Assembly (NCBI GenBank): GCA_963277665.1
Contig: OY728143.1
Span: forward strand, 236,397,591-236,461,590
DNA: 64,000 nt
Origin: Viscum album
Taxonomy: Eukaryota > Streptophyta > Magnoliopsida > Santalales > Viscaceae
Direction of reading: 5' to 3'
Below the pieces are notes generated by a model that searched no databases, was not told the DNA's origin, and was given only the letters and a program-made list of their open reading frames with translations. Shown piece by piece: positions 1-13,826 of the stretch; the first letter of the stretch is position 1; each line of letters begins with the position of its first letter. A program made the position numbers and the translations under genes.

Positions 1-3000
1 AAATGATATATTTTAAAGCACGATTATATATGGTGGGTTTTACTCCTAGTAAATATAAACTCTTCATTTTCATGTAATAAGATTATATAAAACAGGAATG
101 ATTCAATAAATCATTAAATGATATTGGAATATAGCCCTATTTTGACAACTTAGTATTAGTGAGGCTTATATTTTCTTCCTCTTGAGAACCCTATTACTTT
201 CCACCTATGATGCATTAATTTTATGAGTATTCTACAAATAAAAAACACTTCCCAGTCAAAGATCATAAAAATAATTATCCTAAACAATGGAACTGAAAAA
301 ATTGGGTTTTGATATGCAATGGGATTTCTAAGTGTAGATGAATTATCATCATTATTCATCCCTTGGATGTTCAAAATGAGATCATTAAATTTTTTATGAC
401 TGAACAAATGTTTTTCCCATTATTTTAATCCATACATGAAGATGGATTCCTCATTTTCAATGATTTTTATTTAATTATTCATCTATTGATTCATCAATTG
501 ATTCAAGGGATCCATGAAACATTTTTTCACATGTCTAAAAGATTACCAAAAAATATTTTCCCATAAGATCCCACAAAATGTTGATTTTTGTTTCTAGTGA
601 ACTATTTATTGTTGTGTATAAAATATAGATAATTAAATCTCTAAATATTGTATAAAATTACATTGATTAATTGTTCATAATCCTTGTTAAAAATGTTAGT
701 TGCTTCCAATATTATGTTCACATATATAGTAAAATTAGTGATCATGGTCATGTCTTTAGGTTCCATCTAAAGTGACATATATAGGTATGGCAATTCCCAA
801 ATTGGAAAAAAATGTTGAAATAAGATAAATTTCATCAACCTGATTGTGAATGGACACTTATTCTTCAGGTGTAGGTGATGGGTAATCCTCTTGAACATAA
901 ACCTTCTCATCTATGAATGTTTCCTATGAATAGTCAGTCATGTTCCTATAATGAGTATATGTTAGAGTAACCCTCATTTCCCATAAAATCCATACAAATA
1001 AAATATTTATATTTATGCCTATATTTGAGTTATCATTGTTATTATTATAGGAATATCATAAACCATATGATATAAAAATAGAAAAATGGATAACTCAAGA
1101 TGAAACTGTTTATTACCATATTGGACATGTTTTGGATTTCATCTTTATACATTAAGATACAGAGTTATAACTGAGACTATTTATGCCGCATGTGACTTTA
1201 TTTCTCATATCCACACCATCTAAATTACATATAAATTCGTAATTTATAAATTATAGGATTTTTATTACATAATATATCAAAATTTATGTTACCCTATATT
1301 GTTCTTAGGATGAAATCCTCAGTCATGGTTATACAATTATTTTCCACTAAAATCATGCGAGAAAAATTAAAAAACAAGGCCATTCCAATTCATTTTGTTT
1401 CTATTGGGTCTATCCTAGAATATGTGATGTCCCTTAAAAACAATATGCAAAATTATAGTTAGTATATTTCATGAAAATGGTTCCAAACCTATGTATAAGA
1501 ATTAATAACATTATCTAGATGAAAAATAAAATCACATTCAATGTTCTTTAGAATGACTAGATTGATATTAATATTGTCCATACCCCAGAAATTTTATCCA
1601 TATCATCAATGGGGAAGGTGACATTACAATAACCATTTCGTAATATAATAACTCTATTATCATATAATCTGCAGAATACACTAATATTCACGATTATATC
1701 CCTAATGATTTTATGGATCCTCCATCTTATTGTTGATCAAATAAGTGATGATGTAGACATTTAATAACACAATTACTCCAATTTTATATCATGATCTAAA
1801 TTAAAATTCTCATATATTCCATTAATGCAGATCCTATAGGGTATATGACTCATATTTAAAATTCAATCACTAAAGCTGGGCACCAATAATGATCTGCTTG
1901 GTTTTTTCTAAATCATAATACATGATTGACTAGTTACTAGATTCCTCAAAAAGTATATATCATTGAACCTGTCACTGTGCAATCCATGTGACTTTCAATA
2001 TAATAAATTAATATTTAAGATTAATTAATCTATATATAAGAAATAATTTTATATATCTCTATCTCCCACAATTCAATAAATTTATCTTTTTTCCTTTCTT
2101 TTTCATTCATTCATATGTTTTTCTAATTCTTTTATAATATTCTTTTTTATTTTAATTCCCTATTAATATTTTATCACCTATATTATTATTCTGAAATAAT
2201 TTTTTATTGAAAAACATGTTCCTATTAAATATTATATGGTACAATAATGTTAATTGAAAATTAATATCAGTGTATACGTTTTACTCAATATCATTTCCAC
2301 ACCAAAATCCTTCATGTGTGTAAATCTGTGACTTTGATTATAACTATTTATTGTTGAACTGTAGTTGTATTTTTATAGGCAAATCAATTATCCTTTTTTT
2401 AACTATTTTATATTAGTAAATTTTATTTTTTGTTTCCCATAAATTTATTTATGTGATTGAAAATATTATGGATGTTTTGGATTCATATGTGTGTGAGGTA
2501 TCCTTGAACCCAATTAATATTTTTCCCACTAGAAAATCATTATGAAAAATAAATTATGGAATTAATATTTTGTTATTTTAAAATATTATATATAATATTA
2601 ATAAATGTTTAAGATAAAAAAAAAATAATTATGTGTTTAATTTTTATAATATATTTTTTAGTATTGGTTTCTATATTGGCATGAACCTGTGTAATACTAC
2701 ATCCTTAATTAGGGGTTCAAAACCAAATGAGTGCATGTTGCTATAACAATAATGATTTTGTAGAACTTGTGTCAGTTCAATTGTTGTTGGTAATATATAG
2801 AGACCAATGTAGTGGTAATACAATAGAAGGTACTATATTATTTCGAGTACTATAGATGTATTATTCACTTAATGGGGATTTAGGATAGTAAATGCTACTT
2901 TAGACCTAGAATTAGGGATTCCAAGCCACATGGAATATGGGCCATATTGTAATGGGTTATAATCCTTTCTCAGTATACAGGATATATAATGGGTCTTCTA

Positions 3001-6000
3001 AACCCAAAAATATAATCCATTCTTTTAATAAAAAACTTTTTCTTCGCCCAAATATTTTTTAAATTGAAAATTACATTTTTTTTCAATATGAATGGAGATT
3101 GTATTCTAGATTCTGGCATTGATTTTTATGAAAATTAATCAGATATATGTATATTTTATTCAATACATGAAACTCCTTAATATAATTTACAACATCGACT
3201 CCAAATATATAATCTAATCAATATTAATATATAGTACATTATAAAAAATATAATAAATGTTTCGTTTTATTTTCATTATATTATATTTATTATTGTTTTC
3301 CGCATCAACAAAAATAACTAATAAAATTGAAAAAAATGATTCATTCCAGCGATTAAAATATTTTAGGAATATATTCATCCGATAATCCCTTCTATTTTAA
3401 TTTTTTCATATATATAAATACCATTTATTACCTTTTATGAATCCCTATTAGTTTAAAAATTTACCATACTATCATAAATCTTGTGAATGACATCATGATA
3501 TTTAATAGAGCTAGAGGACAATTTTTGTGATCCATTTAGATGAAACAAATTCATCTTTTTAAAAGGTATGTGGGGATAATCTGTTAATTTTTCAATTAAA
3601 AATATAACAAAAACTGATTTATTTTTTTACAAATATTTATTTCTATACATAGTTGAATAGTAGAGAATAAAAAAGGAAAAATTGAGTTGAAAAGATGAAA
3701 TATGTAATAACATGTATTAAACTATAACATAACATATTTCATGATCTTGTATTAACTAAAAAAATATTTTTATTATATAAGTAGTGGTATGGATGGACGT
3801 GATGGCCTTGTTTTATATTAAAATGTTTGAGAATTATTCTTGAATAATTTCTATTCCAAAAATTTACAGGAGAACAAATTTAGAATGAGGAAACTCACAC
3901 AATTTTATAAACTACAGTTATCCCTTAACAAGGAATAGGGGAGAAAATTCCCAGTATATTTATTAAAATGTAAATGTGGTGACAATATTCAAAAAATTTA
4001 ACTATTATCAATAATTTTTAAACAGTGTATAACATCCTTCATCAAGTATGATATATAGATCTATGAAAAATTACCCTCCAACATTGATCCTCAGAGTCAT
4101 TTATGAAATAATATATATTTCTATTGATTTTTTGGAATTATTGATTCCTGGAGAAGGATATGGAATGAAAAAATATCTATAACATTCATCTAAATGTTGG
4201 TATTACTCTAAAAAACATATTTACTGAATAAATATTTAATATTAGGTAAATTTAAATCACAATTTAAATCGGTAATATTTAGAGGATAAACTATATGAAT
4301 TGAAGGGGAGAAAGTATGTTATTTGGGTAAGATATGAGGAATGTTTTGAACATAATTTTTGTGACTTGTTATGTTATTTTTGTGAATTTTTTTTATAAAT
4401 ATCTGATTAATAATATTAGGTATTCATTGGCTTACAATATAAGACATTATTTCAATTTTATTTACGTTCTCCCTTTCAATGGGTACTATGAAATGATTAG
4501 GTGTGTGTGAGTTTTCTGATTCTAAAATATGAGTGAAATTTGGTCAAAACATGTGTGTTTTTATTAAAAGAATACAATGAAATATTTAATTGAATAATTT
4601 ATGAAAAATTTCATATTGAATATATATATTTGCTGGTTTTAATAGAATTGTAGGAAATTTAATTTTAATAAATAAACCGAACAAAGAAAGTCATGGAACT
4701 ACTAAGATGAACATAGAGGTTGTATGTTGGTGGACATATGTTTTGTAATGTATGATCTCACTCTATTAGAATACTAAAAAATTATCAAGTTGATGTTATT
4801 ACATATTAACATTAGTTTATTGGAAGATTTATGTTCAAAAAATGGACAGATAATGCTACCAAAATAGTTAGAAAATATTTAACAAAAGTAAGTGTTGGAT
4901 TTTTAATATATTATATAGGAAAAATATATGTATATATAAGATAATTATGTTTTCCATTTACCTGAGGATGAACCCATACATTTTAAAGTGATCAACCATT
5001 CCCCAAATGAGAGTAACAAGATATAAATTGAATATCATATGTGAAATAAAATCGTGCATGTTCGGTAATCCTAGAATCCCACATCATCCAATTAAAATAA
5101 ATTAGAATCAATTATGACCATTTGAGATTAAATTAAATTACTATTTTATACCACTATGTAAGGAACTCAATCATATATTCTTCTAACTATTAATAATTGG
5201 TGTTGAAATTTTTTTGATTAGTACATTGTGGTCTTGATCATTACACCATAATATATTGACACTATATTTTATAGAAGCAGATGAGTGGAGAATATTCCAT
5301 GTAATAAAAAACTAGACAAGGAGGTTCTCACAATTGATGATACTCATGTTTTCTAACACAATTCCTATAAACCACAATACAAATCATATTACACAATCAA
5401 TTTAATGATTCCTTTAAAATACAAAAATAATGACCGAATTATTATTGGATTACACTTGAATAATATGGATTAAAAATATTAAAAAATGGTTTTATATTCC
5501 ATAAAAACCATTTCCACCCCTTTAGTGCCTTGAAACTAGTAAACACTTTTATTAAATATTTATTTTTACTGAGACATTTCTTGAAAGGTAAGCCTATCTA
5601 GTTATTATTTATTAGACTGTAAGTAATTTTTTAATAAATAATATTTAATGAAAAAAATTCATTTTTAGGGAAGTATTCTAGGGATATAAGGACTAGTTAA
5701 ATGATGTGTTCATAGATATACCATTCATAGGGAACCGATATCATTCATTGTAATAATTGATGTTTTATTTCTTAACATTTCAGTTGGTGATGTGAAATTA
5801 TGTTTTTTTCTTCTTCTTCATTAAATTCATTTTTCAACCATATAATGAGTGTTATAATTTCATCCTCATGGATATTATTTCATTGATATGGTTTGAAAAT
5901 TATTTTACAAGTGAGTAGTTTTATAATTAATCATGGACATAGAGTAAGAAAATGATTCATTAAGATGAATGTTAAGATCTTCTTATGAATTTTATGTGTT

Positions 6001-6535
6001 ATATTAATTATTTTTGATATAAATTCAAACCTGAACCATTAGTCTCCTAGGGTGAAAAATGTTGATTAATGGATTTACCGAAATATGATATAGATTTATA
6101 GGATTATGGGAGGTGGCTTTAAATTTTCATTTAGTTTTTAATAATGTATAGATCAACATTTTCTTATATATTTCAATGGCCATTAGAATCAAAAAAATTA
6201 AGTAGCTTTAATTATTATAGACCGTGTTGATTTAATTTACATAAAAAATTAAAACTAATAAAACATCATTATATATATGAAAAATTATTAAAAAATTAGG
6301 GAAAATTGTCTCTGAATTGGAATCATCATATTTTTTCATCCTTATTTATTTTATAAATTATATTCAGTTATTTTATCGAATATCATACACAATCTATATT
6401 CATCACCCAAACTGTTTTCTAAAATATGGTACTCAATTATAATCGAATAAAAATTTAAAAAAAGTAGACAATACTATGATATTACTTTATATCAGTTATC
6501 AAATTTAGGAACATAATATATCTACAATACATTCA
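1..6535. other. AT-rich intergenic DNA without recognisable genes
   Basis: This 6.5-kb stretch is strongly AT-rich, has very few CG dinucleotides and is interrupted by stops in all frames. The longest reading frame is an 83-codon minus-strand one at 156-407 that resembles nothing I know and is within chance expectation. A slightly more complex patch at about 2680-3010 could be a decayed repeat, but I could not pair it with another copy here. It is best read as old, mutated repeat DNA or intergenic DNA. Confidence 0.6.
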
Positions 6536-8953
6536 TGTAATGAATCATATTTTCTTCACTTTTATTTTTATAAATAAATTGGAAAAATTTTGAGACTGTG
6601 AGTTCAAACACCATGATATTATGAGGCTCGATGTTCCTGGAATGATATGATGAAAAATTATCTGTTTTAATAAATTTGTGGGTGTATTTTCCTTTAAATG
6701 TGATTAAAGTATAAATGGGGGCCCGAATTAGAAATATAAAGTCATCATTGCGTTTATAGAAGTGACATTACCTCAGGTGGGTCCTAACATCAACAAGAGA
6801 AAGTGGATTATGAAAGTAAGAAATTAGATGTAACCATCATTAATATATTTTAATAAAAATATTAAGTTTGACACAAAGGATATTATATTTAAAAAATCCT
6901 TTTTCATAAATCAATTTAAATTTTTGTAACCCTATATATTCCCTATGAAAGTGTTAATAAATCTCTCCCAGCGATTTGAAGAATCAATATCGGAATTCTA
7001 ATTAGAGAATGGAAGATCGACGAATGCTAAAAAGTATAAGATCAATGCTGACACAAACATCCATTCTTCATCAATGACTGACATAGCCTCTAGGTAGGGA
7101 ATTTATATCTTTTTGATTTTTTCCCATCATATATTCTAATAATGAATGTCGAATAACCCAAAAATAGGTTAGTTCATGGTTCAATTATTCTTATAGGATG
7201 GATTATATTGCAGGGACTAAAGGGATGTATGATATTTATCATATCGGTTTTTTGTTCTCTATTTAACATTCTAACATGAATGTTTGAAGGGTCATAATAT
7301 CAATTACAAGATCTGTTTGATTGGGTATTCATTTTCCTTGTCTGTTACCACCTATCACCAAGTTCTTCTTTCCCCATGAATTATGATCAAAGGATCGTTG
7401 TGCATTCGATCTATGGTAAAATGACTTGATACCAGTGATCCAATCATGCAGTGGTGCTATGAGGGTGCTACTCATGGTGGGGGGAGTTCAAGGCAGAATC
7501 TCTAACCAATTCATGTAGAGCGAGGACAGGAATGTCTGCTGGTGGGGTGTCAGATGATGAAGGCAGCACCGACCGGGTAATGGGGGTCCGGTTAGGAGGA
7601 ACATGGTCGGACACCGCCAGTATGGAGGCCTATTTTTGAGAAGGGATGAATTCCAGGCTTGAACAAACCAGAGAGGGGGTTCCATGGTGATGTATGTCAT
7701 CGGTGCTGACCAAGGGTAATAGAAGAAGAATATGGGATGAGTCTCAGATCCGCTTTGATGGGATTCTTTGTCAGCGGTGAGGATGCTGGATGAGGTGGGA
7801 CAACCAACTAAAACATGATTCGACATCATGATTACCTGGGGAGCCAGTGGGCCATGTATGATATAGAAAGGCCAGCCCATGTAACATGTTCCAATTATGA
7901 AAATGGGGCCACAGTCCAAAGTACCATCAGGTCGGGCCTAAACTAGACTAGACCATTTTTAGTAAATTAATTGTATCATTCATTCATGATATCTATTTGA
8001 CAATACATCTGAGGAGTTGGGACCCTTTCAACTAGAGATTACTTTTTAGATACTCTATGAGAGTTTTTGTGGAAGTTGGATGATAAACTAATGTCTCGAG
8101 TATTAGGTTCTCCTGAAATGAGTGCTCTATTAGCATAATATTTCAGCTAGCTGTGACTATGTGATCTTGGTGACTATGTCATATTTGTGACTAGGTGACA
8201 TAGGGTGGCTGTATAAACATTTTATTTTATGTGCTCTATCGACGATTCATGTTCCATAGATTCTCTATGTACCAAAAATGTCTCAGGCACCATCACTATT
8301 ATAGCCACCATAGATGATCTGTGTGTCATTGTGTATTCGTACGCCACCGAAGTTCCATGATCCATTGATGCTCTATGGGCTATCAACACTAAGGGAACTG
8401 TTGAAATTTCTAGAATCATATATACTAGGAGATATGTGGAGTACATTTGCAAATACATCCCTTTGTGATTTAAGATAATACGTTTTTCAGCTGACCATAT
8501 TGACTATAATTAATGTGATTAATTTGTGGTGTAATTCATTTATTTCATAGTGGTATTAGCTTTGTGGTATCAGTGATTCCAACAATGTAATGTTTTACTC
8601 ACAACTATATGGCCTCTGAAAGGATGTGATGTGTCTTGTCTATACGATTGAAATATTGATGGATTCCAAGGTGAACCATGAAAAGGTAGGGACTAGAGTT
8701 ATCAAACAGGTGAGGTGTGATTCTATGGATTCAGATAGGTGTTCTACACCAAACCTATAGGTGGGGTTTTTTATAAACGAGTTATAGGAACTTGTGCATT
8801 CTCATTGGAAGATGTCTTCATTTGTACATGTACATAGGAAAATTATTCCCATTTATGGGATATGACTACTTGGTTCTAGTCACCATCCCCTAGCTTGATG
8901 GAGGCGATCTTGGGGTAGTCATAGAATTGTACCCTCTGTGACATGTCATGACA
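6536..8953 (+). repeat. Element A 5' LTR
   Basis: It begins TGTAATGAATCATATTTTC, which lines up with the start of the 3' LTR right after the polypurine tract (13827). Further matches run through the 'gacattacctcaggtgggtcctaac' region at about 6763 and the minisatellite block at about 8236. It ends near 'gtcatgaca', four bases before a tRNA-Met-like primer site. Near its end, 'ggttctagtcacca' at 8875 is shared with the LTRs of element D (34497), so A and D belong to related families. Identity to the 3' copy is low by eye, so this is an old insertion. Confidence 0.75.
8236..8420. repeat. 18-bp minisatellite in element A 5' LTR
   Basis: Units of about 18 bp can be marked off, such as 'atgatctgtgtgtcattg', 'aagttccatgatccattg' and 'atgctctatgggctatca'. 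Because 18 is a multiple of three, the minus strand reads as a run of six-residue units (HRASMD, HRSSMV, HRESME). I take that as a by-product of the repeat and not a protein. The same array occurs at the matching place in the 3' LTR. Confidence 0.65.
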
Positions 8954-8956
8954 TGG

Positions 8957-8968
8957 TGGTATCAATAG
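8957..8968 (+). other. Element A primer binding site (tRNA-Met type, decayed)
   Basis: TGGTATCAATAG lies just inside the 5' LTR. It matches the start of the plant initiator-Met primer site TGGTATCAGAGC with later changes. The position and sense agree with plus-strand transcription. Confidence 0.55.
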
Positions 8969-9260
8969 AGGTTGGTTCTACCTAATGAACCAAGAGTCTA
9001 TGAGATTGTTTTGGGGAAATATTATTATGTGTTTTTGGTAAGGCTTTCAAACCAAGGACTCTAGGGTTGGTGCAACGTTCATCATATCCAAATATTCATA
9101 CTCAAATTTATTCATTTCGACTTGTACATAAAAATAGTAGTTATATTTTAAATAAATGGTACTTAAATAATATAGGATTTTAAGTGTATTATCAAGTCCT
9201 TATTGAGTTAGATCAACATGTATCATCTATTAACAATGGTATTTGTTGATATAATTCAGG

Positions 9261-10330
9261 ATGACACCACGCAAATAGCTAGCCGTGATTCAAATGTGTG
9301 ATCATGATGATGATCTGGCCAATGATGAGGTGTTAGTATAAGGAATAGTACATGAGATAGAACCCCTAGGTGGTGTACTAGTAATACCACTACCCAGAGA
9401 GCAGCGGTTATTAAAAATACATCTGGTAGAGGATTCAAGTTGGTTTAGAGAATTTCACAAGTTCTAGAGGTAGTGACCTCCCATGATTAGGGGTGAGACA
9501 GAACCTTAGAAAGATGAGGATTGGGTGAAGGTGGTTACTCGTATCATCCAATTTTTGAGGATTCCTTTTGACCATATAAAATTTCATGCCACAAGCCTTC
9601 TTTAGGGCTTAGCGGGGCAATAATAGAGGTTAGTGATCCAACCGTATGACAAGATGAATATTTCTTCAGAATACAATTTTTTTCCGCTTTAGAGAAGAGT
9701 TATTTCTATTTACATAATGCTGAGTGTCCCTTCATGAGATCTTGTATCTATAAAGGGGTAGTCATATAGTAATGGAGTACATTTCATGATTTATGAATCT
9801 TTCTACCTACTCCAAGGATATAGGGCGGGACCAATTATTCAGGGATCAGACTGTCGAGCAGGGGCTATTATGGGATATCATAGAATCCATAATATCAATT
9901 ATCATCCCTACCTAATGGGGTATTAGATAGATATATACTAGTTGAGATCTTTCTATTAGAATATATGCTAGTAGTGGGTGCTACTAGCAAATACCAAGTT
10001 GCTGTATCTTCATTGGTTGGAAACTAATAGCAGACGTAGGGACTCAAGTGGGTCATGTACAATAGGGGATAACCGTAAGATACAAGATTAGTGGTTCATG
10101 GCTCCCAGGGTAGAGTGATTCTTTCAATGGACAGTGTCTGCTACATGTGTGGTGGTTGGTGACACATGGCTTCAGATTTCAATAATCTCCATGAGGCTGA
10201 TTAATAGATGGATGAGGGACCGCCATGATAGAGGAGGAGGTTGGAGCATAGCAGTCTTTAAGGCTGCAAGCATTGCAGAAGAATAGGTAGAGTAGGATGT
10301 GGTGAATGGCATTTTGATATACTTCAACCA
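9261..10330 (+). pseudogene. gag: Element A gag remnant
   Basis: An ATG at 9261 opens a frame that soon meets stops. Gag-like blocks follow in shifting frames: a capsid-type segment at about 9530-9640 (reading ILRIPFDHIKFHATSLL) and the block FRFREELF at about 9690, expected of Ty3/gypsy Gag. A zinc knuckle at 10139-10177 reads CYMCGGW, stop, HMASD, so the C-X2-C-X4-H order is visible while the last Cys is lost. Gag would coat the element RNA in virus-like particles. It is dead: there are many stops and frame changes. Confidence 0.7.
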
Positions 10331-10439
10331 CCACCACCTGGTGGTCCACTATGGGCTTAGAGAGCTATAGGAAAGGGAGGAGGCTATATTCTAGTGATAG
10401 TAGATTATAACCCTGATCCTCTAGAGATTATTAGAGGTA

Positions 10440-10760
10440 TAATCTATTTCTTTACCGCCTTATCTACAGTATTGTTAGATATAGGTTCTATTCACCCTTG
10501 TCTCACCACAACCCATGTTCAGGACATGGAGATTCTCGTAAAACTGTTGAATTGATCACTATGCTTAGAGACTCCCACCTGGGAATATTTGATGACCAGA
10601 CCCTCATGACAATAATGTTCCCTTACTATATGGGGTTATTTTTTATTTGGGATCACTTGGTGGTAGTGTTGAGGCCTTACGACGACATTCATTGTATGGA
10701 ATGGATATCCAAAATTCATGCCCAGATTGTTTTTTTTGGCATAGACTGTGGTGTTTATAT
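10440..10760 (+). pseudogene. Element A protease remnant
   Basis: An aspartic protease active-site-like sequence LDIGS is at 10475-10489, where the family has D-(S/T)-G-A-S. About 200 bases later comes VLRPYDDIHCMEWISKIHAQI, cut here at the family's RPYDVILGMDWL position. The 123-codon plus-strand open stretch at 10498-10869 is this remnant and not a separate gene. The role would be cleavage of the Gag-Pol precursor. The active-site change and the later stops make it inactive. Confidence 0.75.
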
Positions 10761-10929
10761 AGTGATAGGTTCCGATTTTACTTCATCAGTGAAAATTAAA
10801 CACATGCAGTGTTGGATGGACTTATTCATAAGACGGTGCAACCGATTAAACATAATATGGATAGCCTAACCCTCGGTATAGTAGATGAAATGTGTCCCAT
10901 GATTTCTACTATTGTGGTGTAGTATGATG

Positions 10930-12270
10930 AAAAATTTCCTAAGGTTGTTCCTAGATTACCTCCCCAAATGTATGTAGAGTTATGAATTGATATTTACACT
11001 AGGAAGGAACATATATATAAACAGAAATACTGTATTTCTCTAATAGACCTTCGTAAATTGTCAGAAAAGATGGAGGACTTGTAGAGGAAGGGCTTCATGA
11101 GACACAGTGTTTCACCTTGTGTGGCCCTAGTTTTGTTCTCCAAGAAAAGACACAGGATCATGAGGTAATGTGGTGCCTTATAGTTATAGAACAAGGTGGT
11201 AGTAAAGAATAATTATCCACGATCGAGGATAGATGACCTCTTCAATCAGATGAAGTGAGTGAGGGGGTTCTAAAATATAGACATCAGATCTGTCTATCAC
11301 TGTCATTGTGTACAGGATGAGGATGTAGCGAAGATATCTTTTTGATGTCCATATGACGACTATGAGTACATAGTTTTTCATTTTGGCATGAATAACACCC
11401 CAATAGTGTTCACGTGACTCAGGAATGGGATCATCCATCATTACATATATCAGTTTGTCATGGTAATCATTGCTGACCACTGGGTGTACTCAACATCCAT
11501 GGAGGAGAAAGTGATTCCCTTGAGGAAAATCCATGACACACTCCATGATTAACATCTTTATGGTATGATCTAGATGTTTTATTTTTGGATTCATGATATT
11601 AAATTTCTAAGACACAAGAATCTGAAGGTAAGAGTTGTAGTTGCTTTGGAAAATAATGATATAGTGCTTACTTGGGATCCATCTCAGAGTGTCATAGAGG
11701 TGTGGAGTTTCAGTGGTTTGGCTAGGTACTATCAGAGGATTGAACCTATAATTTCAAACATAGAAGAACCCATGATGAACTTGTATAGGGAAGGGAAACA
11801 TTTTGTGTTGATAGTGATGTGACATTAGTGTATTAAGTAGTAGAGGTAGAGATTGTTGAGTACCCCCATATTGATATTAATGGATGAGGTTGTTGATTAG
11901 GTTGTGTTATGTGATTCATCAAGGATTGGGATGAGTTGTGTCGTGATGTAGGGGAACAAGGTGATTGCCTATGGTTTGTTCCAGTTGATGCAACATGAGC
12001 CGAACTATGAAACCCATGATCTTGTGCTAGTAGTGAAAGTTTTCACATTGAAGATGTGGAACCAATATCTAATGCAAAAGTAGTTTTTTGTCTACTCTAA
12101 CCATAAGAATCTCAATAATATCTTACCTTAGAATGATTTTATGATTTGATGAAGACAATAGATATGGTTCCTTAAGTACGATTACTTTGATATTGTGTAT
12201 ACTCCAAGGAAGGCAAGAATATTGGAGGATTCACTCAGTAAGAGATCCAGGATACAGTTTCGGATTGTGG
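10930..12270 (+). pseudogene. Element A reverse transcriptase and RNase H remnant
   Basis: The RT palm is traceable: KGFMRHSVSP at about 11092, NNYPRSRIDDLFNQMK at about 11208, FHFGMNN and, at the YxDD position near 11475, IIADHW, so the catalytic Asp pair is gone. The thumb/connection region is the open stretch at 11574-11822 (SGLARYYQRIEPI). RNase H follows: VLCDSSRIGMSCVV at about 11905, YETHDLVLVVKVF at about 12008 and ILEDSLSKRS at about 12220, where the family has VADALSRK. These enzymes copy element RNA to DNA. Stops break every block. Confidence 0.8.
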
Positions 12271-12279
12271 CGGCATAGT

Positions 12280-13812
12280 TGTTGAACACATTACAGATAC
12301 AATTTATAGATAGAGAAAGAGTATCATACATCCATTATATGTTTTCCCACCTCCAATATTATAAATATATAGATAAACATAGCTCATAGATGCCGAATGT
12401 GATAATTTGTGTTCCCAAATATCCACAGGGGATGCACCTAATGGATATTTGAAATGTTGGGAGCACATCATTCTCTTCAGGGAACACAAAGTATTGCATG
12501 TGACATTGCGGGATGAGGTGCCGAGGGAGTTTCATACATCCCCTTTTCTGATTAATCCATGTGTGGAACAGATATATCAAATCCTCTAACGTTAGTTATG
12601 GTTTCTTGGAATGATGAAGTAAATGGAAGAGTTCATTTATTTTTACCTCACTTATCTACATGTGACAGAAGAGAACCTCATTCTTGTGGGATCGACCCAA
12701 CCACGTGAGGTGCCAGAGTGGATGTTGGATGAGATATCATTGGACTTCATGATGGGTTTACCACACACATATAGTAGAAAAGATACCATTTGTGTGATCA
12801 TTTAATTCCTCAAAAAGTCTGTCCAGTTCCTATAGATTTGTATCAAATCTCAATATAAGGACTCAAACGCCTCTACATACAGGTGATAGTTCAACTCCAT
12901 AGATTCCCATATATTATTATAACCGATCATGATTCCCTTGTACATCTCAGTTTTTTGGGATTGAAGGAGGAATTTTTGAATTTATTGTGCTTCAGCAAAA
13001 CATTTCAACCCCAAAAAGATGGGTATATGTAGATGACCATCAAAATTCATCAATACATGTTATTTGTTTCTTCCTAGTCATAGGGAATAATTAGGATTTA
13101 TCACCTAAATTTTTCAGATTTCATGTAATGAAATAACTATCACTCAACCATTAGTGTTTAACCATTTGAGGCCTTTTAGGGGAAACTCTACAGGTCACCA
13201 CTTAGATTGATAAACTAAGGAGAGTAAGCACTCATGGGCCCGGAGTTGGAGCATCAAACTGTAGAGGAGGTGTAGGTCATCTAAGAGAGGATGAATATTG
13301 AATAGATATAGTAGAATTACTATGTTGAAATGCAGATGATACCTTTAGCCTTATAAGAATGAGAATATGTCTTTATTCCTGTCTCTCCTTGAGAGAGAAT
13401 ATATATATTTGGATAGGGTTGAAAGGTAACTATGTCATTCATTATCCCTTTTCTGATACTTCGTAGATTTTGCGATGTGGAATAACACATTTATATACCT
13501 CCACAGTTAGAGAGGTTTCATGATGTTTTCTATGTATCACTGCTAAGACGATACGTTTCAGATCCATCACACATCATTAACTGTGGTGAGATGGACATTA
13601 ACGATGGGCAGACTTTTGTGGTGTATCTAGTTGTTATCGACGATCAAAAAGAGTAAATCCTTTATTGATGGTCGATTAATATGTTTTTTTTTCGGTGGTA
13701 TCATGTGAATTATCTAGGAGATAACCTGGGATATGGAGGCTCAAAATCATTCTTAGTACCCTTGTCATTTTATTGAGAAGCCCTTCTTTTGGATTTCAGG
13801 GATGTAATACCC
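12280..13812 (+). pseudogene. Element A integrase and chromodomain-like tail remnant
   Basis: The integrase core is recognised from DEISLDFMMGLPHTYSRKD at about 12729-12785, where the first Asp of the DDE triad lies in LDFM, followed by FLKKSVQF. Later parts are frame-broken. The C-terminal region reads VERFHDVFYVSLLRRYVSD at about 13508-13565 and DPSHIINCGEMD, then EITWDMEAQNHS at about 13717. That is the order of the integrase C-terminus and chromodomain of chromoviruses. It would insert element DNA; it is non-functional here. Confidence 0.75.
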
Positions 13813-13826
13813 TATGGTGGGGAGAA
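13813..13826 (+). other. Element A polypurine tract
   Basis: The purine-rich run 'atggtggggagaa' directly precedes the 3' LTR start at 13827. This is the expected place of the plus-strand DNA primer of a Ty3/gypsy element. Confidence 0.6.

Noticed and set aside
156..407. 83-codon minus-strand frame near the window start
   Set aside because: AT-rich, no recognisable domain, and of a length expected by chance.
7488..7919. 143-codon minus-strand frame in element A 5' LTR
   Set aside because: It lies in a less AT-rich part of the LTR, opposite to the element's direction, with no family match. The corresponding part of the 3' LTR (14698-15195) reads differently.
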